The notes beneath the pieces are model-generated. The model was not told the origin of the DNA, made no database searches, and saw only the letters and a list, made by a program, of their open reading frames with translations. Positions 61,610 to 62,931 of a stretch of DNA of 62,931 nucleotides are shown here, piece after piece. Each line of letters starts with the position of its first letter. The stretch's first letter is position 1. The position numbers were made by a program, and so were the translations under genes. Source of the DNA: Lachnospiraceae bacterium (GTDB lineage Bacteria; Bacillota; Clostridia; Lachnospirales; Lachnospiraceae); NCBI GenBank assembly GCA_021772075.1, contig JAETNQ010000019.1, forward strand, positions 1-62,931. The letters run 5' to 3'.

Positions 61610-62341
61610 ATGTATAGAATTGCAATGATGGTTTTACGATTGTTTTTAAAAGTTCCTTATTATCTTTTTCGGATATGGTGGTGCGGAAAAAGCGATAGAG
61701 TAAGTTTTGAAGAGGCATATGCCTATATCAAAAAAGTTACGATAGCCGCGAATAGGGCAGGAAGAGTAAAGATAGAGTCTTATGGCCTTGAGAATATACC
61801 TGAGAAAAACGGTTTTGTATTTTTTCCTAACCATCAGGGACTTTATGATGTGCTGGCTTTTCTGGAATCCTGTCCTGTTCCGTTTGCATTTATAATAAAG
61901 AAAGAAGCGAGAAATGTTATTTTATTGAAACAGGTAACGGAAGCTTTGGGTTCTCTTTCTATAGACCGTGAAGATATCCGGCAATCTATGAAGGTTATTA
62001 TGCAAATGACCAAGGAAGTTAAAGAGGGAAAGAATTTTCTTATTTTTGCTGAAGGGACAAGAAGCAAAGAAGGAAATAAGCTGTTGGATTTTAAGGGAGG
62101 GAGTTTTAAAAGCGCTGTAAAGGCGCAGTGTCCGATTGTTCCATGTGCTTTAATAGATGCTTTTAAGCCTTTTGATGAAAAATCTGTTAAGCCGGTTACG
62201 GTAAGAATCATATATCTTCCTCCGCTATATTATGAGGAGTATAAAAATATGAAAACGGTGGAGATAGCGGCTGAAGTGAAGAAGCGTATCGAGAAAGCGA
62301 TTGCGTCCTATCAGAAAACTTCTATAATAGAAGAAAAATAG
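61610..62341 (+). CDS. plsC: 1-acyl-sn-glycerol-3-phosphate acyltransferase
   Basis: 243 residues. Converts lysophosphatidic acid to phosphatidic acid in phospholipid synthesis. An N-terminal hydrophobic segment is followed by NHQGLYDVLAF (NHxxxxD catalytic pair), FAEGTRSKEGNKLLDFKGG (glycerophosphate binding) and VPCALIDAF. AGGAAAG lies upstream of the ATG. It is separated from fumB by the repeat region and may have its own promoter there. Confidence 0.92.
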   Translation: MYRIAMMVLRLFLKVPYYLFRIWWCGKSDRVSFEEAYAYIKKVTIAANRAGRVKIESYGLENIPEKNGFVFFPNHQGLYDVLAFLESCPVPFAFIIKKEARNVILLKQVTEALGSLSIDREDIRQSMKVIMQMTKEVKEGKNFLIFAEGTRSKEGNKLLDFKGGSFKSAVKAQCPIVPCALIDAFKPFDEKSVKPVTVRIIYLPPLYYEEYKNMKTVEIAAEVKKRIEKAIASYQKTSIIEEK

Positions 62342-62353
62342 AAGAAAAAAGAA

Positions 62354-62383
62354 TTGACAAATAAATATTTCCTGCTGTATAAT
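62354..62383 (+). promoter_or_regulatory. Promoter of tRNA-Ser
   Basis: TTGACA (62354-62359), 18-base spacer, TATAAT (62378-62383): both hexamers perfect. The start near 62390 leaves about 70 bases to the tRNA. Confidence 0.85.
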
Positions 62384-62460
62384 AATATTTGCGCTGTTGC
62401 ATAGTTATTAAATATTGCAAATGCGTAGTAAATTAAATAATAATAATTAATTCAGGCTAT

Positions 62461-62548
62461 GGAGAAATACTCAAGAGGCTGAAGAGGCGCCCCTGCTAAG
62501 GGTGTAGGTCGTTCACGCGGCGCGAGGGTTCAAATCCCTCTTTCTCCG
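62461..62548 (+). tRNA. tRNA-Ser (anticodon GCT)
   Basis: An 88-base class II tRNA with a long variable arm. Acceptor GGAGAAA with TTTCTCC, anticodon loop CTGCTAA, T arm GAGGGTTCAAATCCCTC, discriminator G. It decodes AGC/AGT. Confidence 0.95.
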
Positions 62549-62641
62549 TTTATATACCAAGCAAAAGAGCCTTAAGTGATTGGGATTCAAATTTTATGAT
62601 TTGTCGGGCAGATGATAAAGTTATAGAAAACAAAATTCTAC

Positions 62642-62671
62642 TTGACAAATAAAAAAGTGCGATGGTATAAT
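62642..62671 (+). promoter_or_regulatory. rRNA-type promoter P1
   Basis: TTGACA (62642-62647), 18-base spacer, TATAAT (62666-62671) with TGG directly before it. Strong sigma-A promoter. A small hairpin (CCAC...GTGG) follows the expected start. Confidence 0.8.
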
Positions 62672-62737
62672 GAAAATCCACTGTGAAAGAGCGGTGGAAA
62701 TAAATTCATAAAATGTACAAAAAAATAAAAAATGGTC

Positions 62738-62766
62738 TTGACTTATAGAAAAAAACGTGATAGTAT
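62738..62766 (+). promoter_or_regulatory. rRNA-type promoter P2
   Basis: TTGACT (62738-62743), 17-base spacer, TAGTAT (62761-62766). Weaker match than P1, about 95 bases downstream of it; tandem promoters are usual for rRNA operons. Confidence 0.6.
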
Positions 62767-62779
62767 AAACGAGTTGCGT

Positions 62780-62931
62780 CTAAGAAAGATAAGACAAAGC
62801 ATTTTATGGATAATTGAACCTTGGCAAATGAACAGCAATGCAGCCCTGAAAATTCCGAGAGCCCCGAAGAAACGGGGCGGAAAATTCAGAGGAAATTCAA
62901 AGAGGACAGAATCCGTGGCGGAAGCCACGGA
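62780..62931 (+). other. Probable leader of an rRNA operon (16S beyond window)
   Basis: No protein gene. TTGAACCTTGGCAAATGAACA (split as TTGAACCTTGG and CAAATGAACA, near 62814-62834) resembles the conserved leader box GAACCTTGAAAACTGAACA found before 16S and in spacers of Firmicute rRNA operons. It is followed by hairpins (GCCCCG/CGGGGC; TCCGTGGC/GCCACGGA) at the window end. Together with P1 and P2 this suggests that 16S rRNA starts shortly after 62931. Confidence 0.6.

Noticed and set aside
62743-62928. 61-codon minus-strand frame at the window end
   Set aside because: Lies over the rRNA-type promoter and leader; no coding features.
1-62931. CRISPR array, prophage or known defence system
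   Set aside because: No spaced repeat array and no phage structural, restriction, toxin-antitoxin or nuclease-helicase cluster was seen; the NYN protein alone is not evidence of defence.

Overview
The window looks like a stretch of chromosome close to the replication origin of a Gram-positive anaerobe of the Clostridia, most likely Lachnospiraceae. This rests on the Soj/Spo0J (ParA/ParB) pair beside two perfect parS palindromes, DUF3881 and DUF4446 proteins, BofA and YaaL homologues of spore-forming Firmicutes, a class I two-subunit fumarase, a Clostridia-type Tad pilus locus, and consensus sigma-A promoters with AGGAGG-like ribosome sites. serS, yaaL, bofA, tatD and rsmA (ksgA) are all origin-proximal in Bacillus, which supports the placement. 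The first 7 kb are visibly more AT-rich than most of what follows.

Layout. 1-979: nested insertion-sequence remnants; the right end of an IS66-type element has cut an IS1182-type transposase. 1042-7080: parS sites, parA, parB, DUF4446, an HD-GYP protein, serS, DUF3881 and tRNA-Arg. 7305-12778: an ECF sigma factor, DUF2461, a cytidylate-kinase-like protein, a three-gene ABC importer and a DEDDh exonuclease. 12823-15500: a D-Ala-D-Ala carboxypeptidase (minus strand), trmB and thioredoxin. 15585-25172: a ten-gene operon for an Mrp/Mbh-type cation/proton antiporter with four separate NuoL/M/N-like subunits and no hydrogenase or dehydrogenase module. 25154-28093 (minus strand): a flippase-like protein, a papain-fold-like protein, a glycosyltransferase and tRNA-Pro. 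28229-34974: MATE exporter, RlmI-like methyltransferase, VanZ, DUF89 phosphatase, a predicted metal exporter, a NYN-domain protein and tRNA-Lys. 35112-41567: tatD, rsmA, a large TPR protein with a pseudo-AAA+ end, and glgB. 41655-46522: a detached flagellin module (DUF6240 protein, flagellin, FliS) behind a sigma-28-like promoter. 46484-47180: yaaL and bofA, divergent. 47364-57439: a Tad pilus locus (two prepilin peptidases, TadZ, TadA/CpaF, TadB, TadC, Flp pilin, DUF5702, two TadE-like pseudopilins, an FHA protein), split by a structured palindromic element. 57519-62548: rhomboid protease, flavodoxin-SCP2 fusion, HIT protein, fumarase alpha and beta, an acyltransferase and tRNA-Ser. 62642-62931: tandem promoters and what looks like the leader of an rRNA operon whose 16S gene lies just beyond the window.

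The genes fall into housekeeping (segregation, translation, RNA modification, glycogen), membrane energetics (antiporter), envelope and surface (carboxypeptidase, glycosyltransferase set, flagellin, Tad pili) and transport. No CRISPR array, prophage or recognised defence system was seen. The least explained parts are the TPR/pseudo-AAA+ protein, the hydrogenase-free four-subunit antiporter, the non-canonical Tad components (TadC with an extracytoplasmic domain, zinc-ribbon-like TadE), the palindromic element shared by the parS region and the tad operon, and the DUF6240-flagellin unit whose promoter appears to start inside the preceding terminator.
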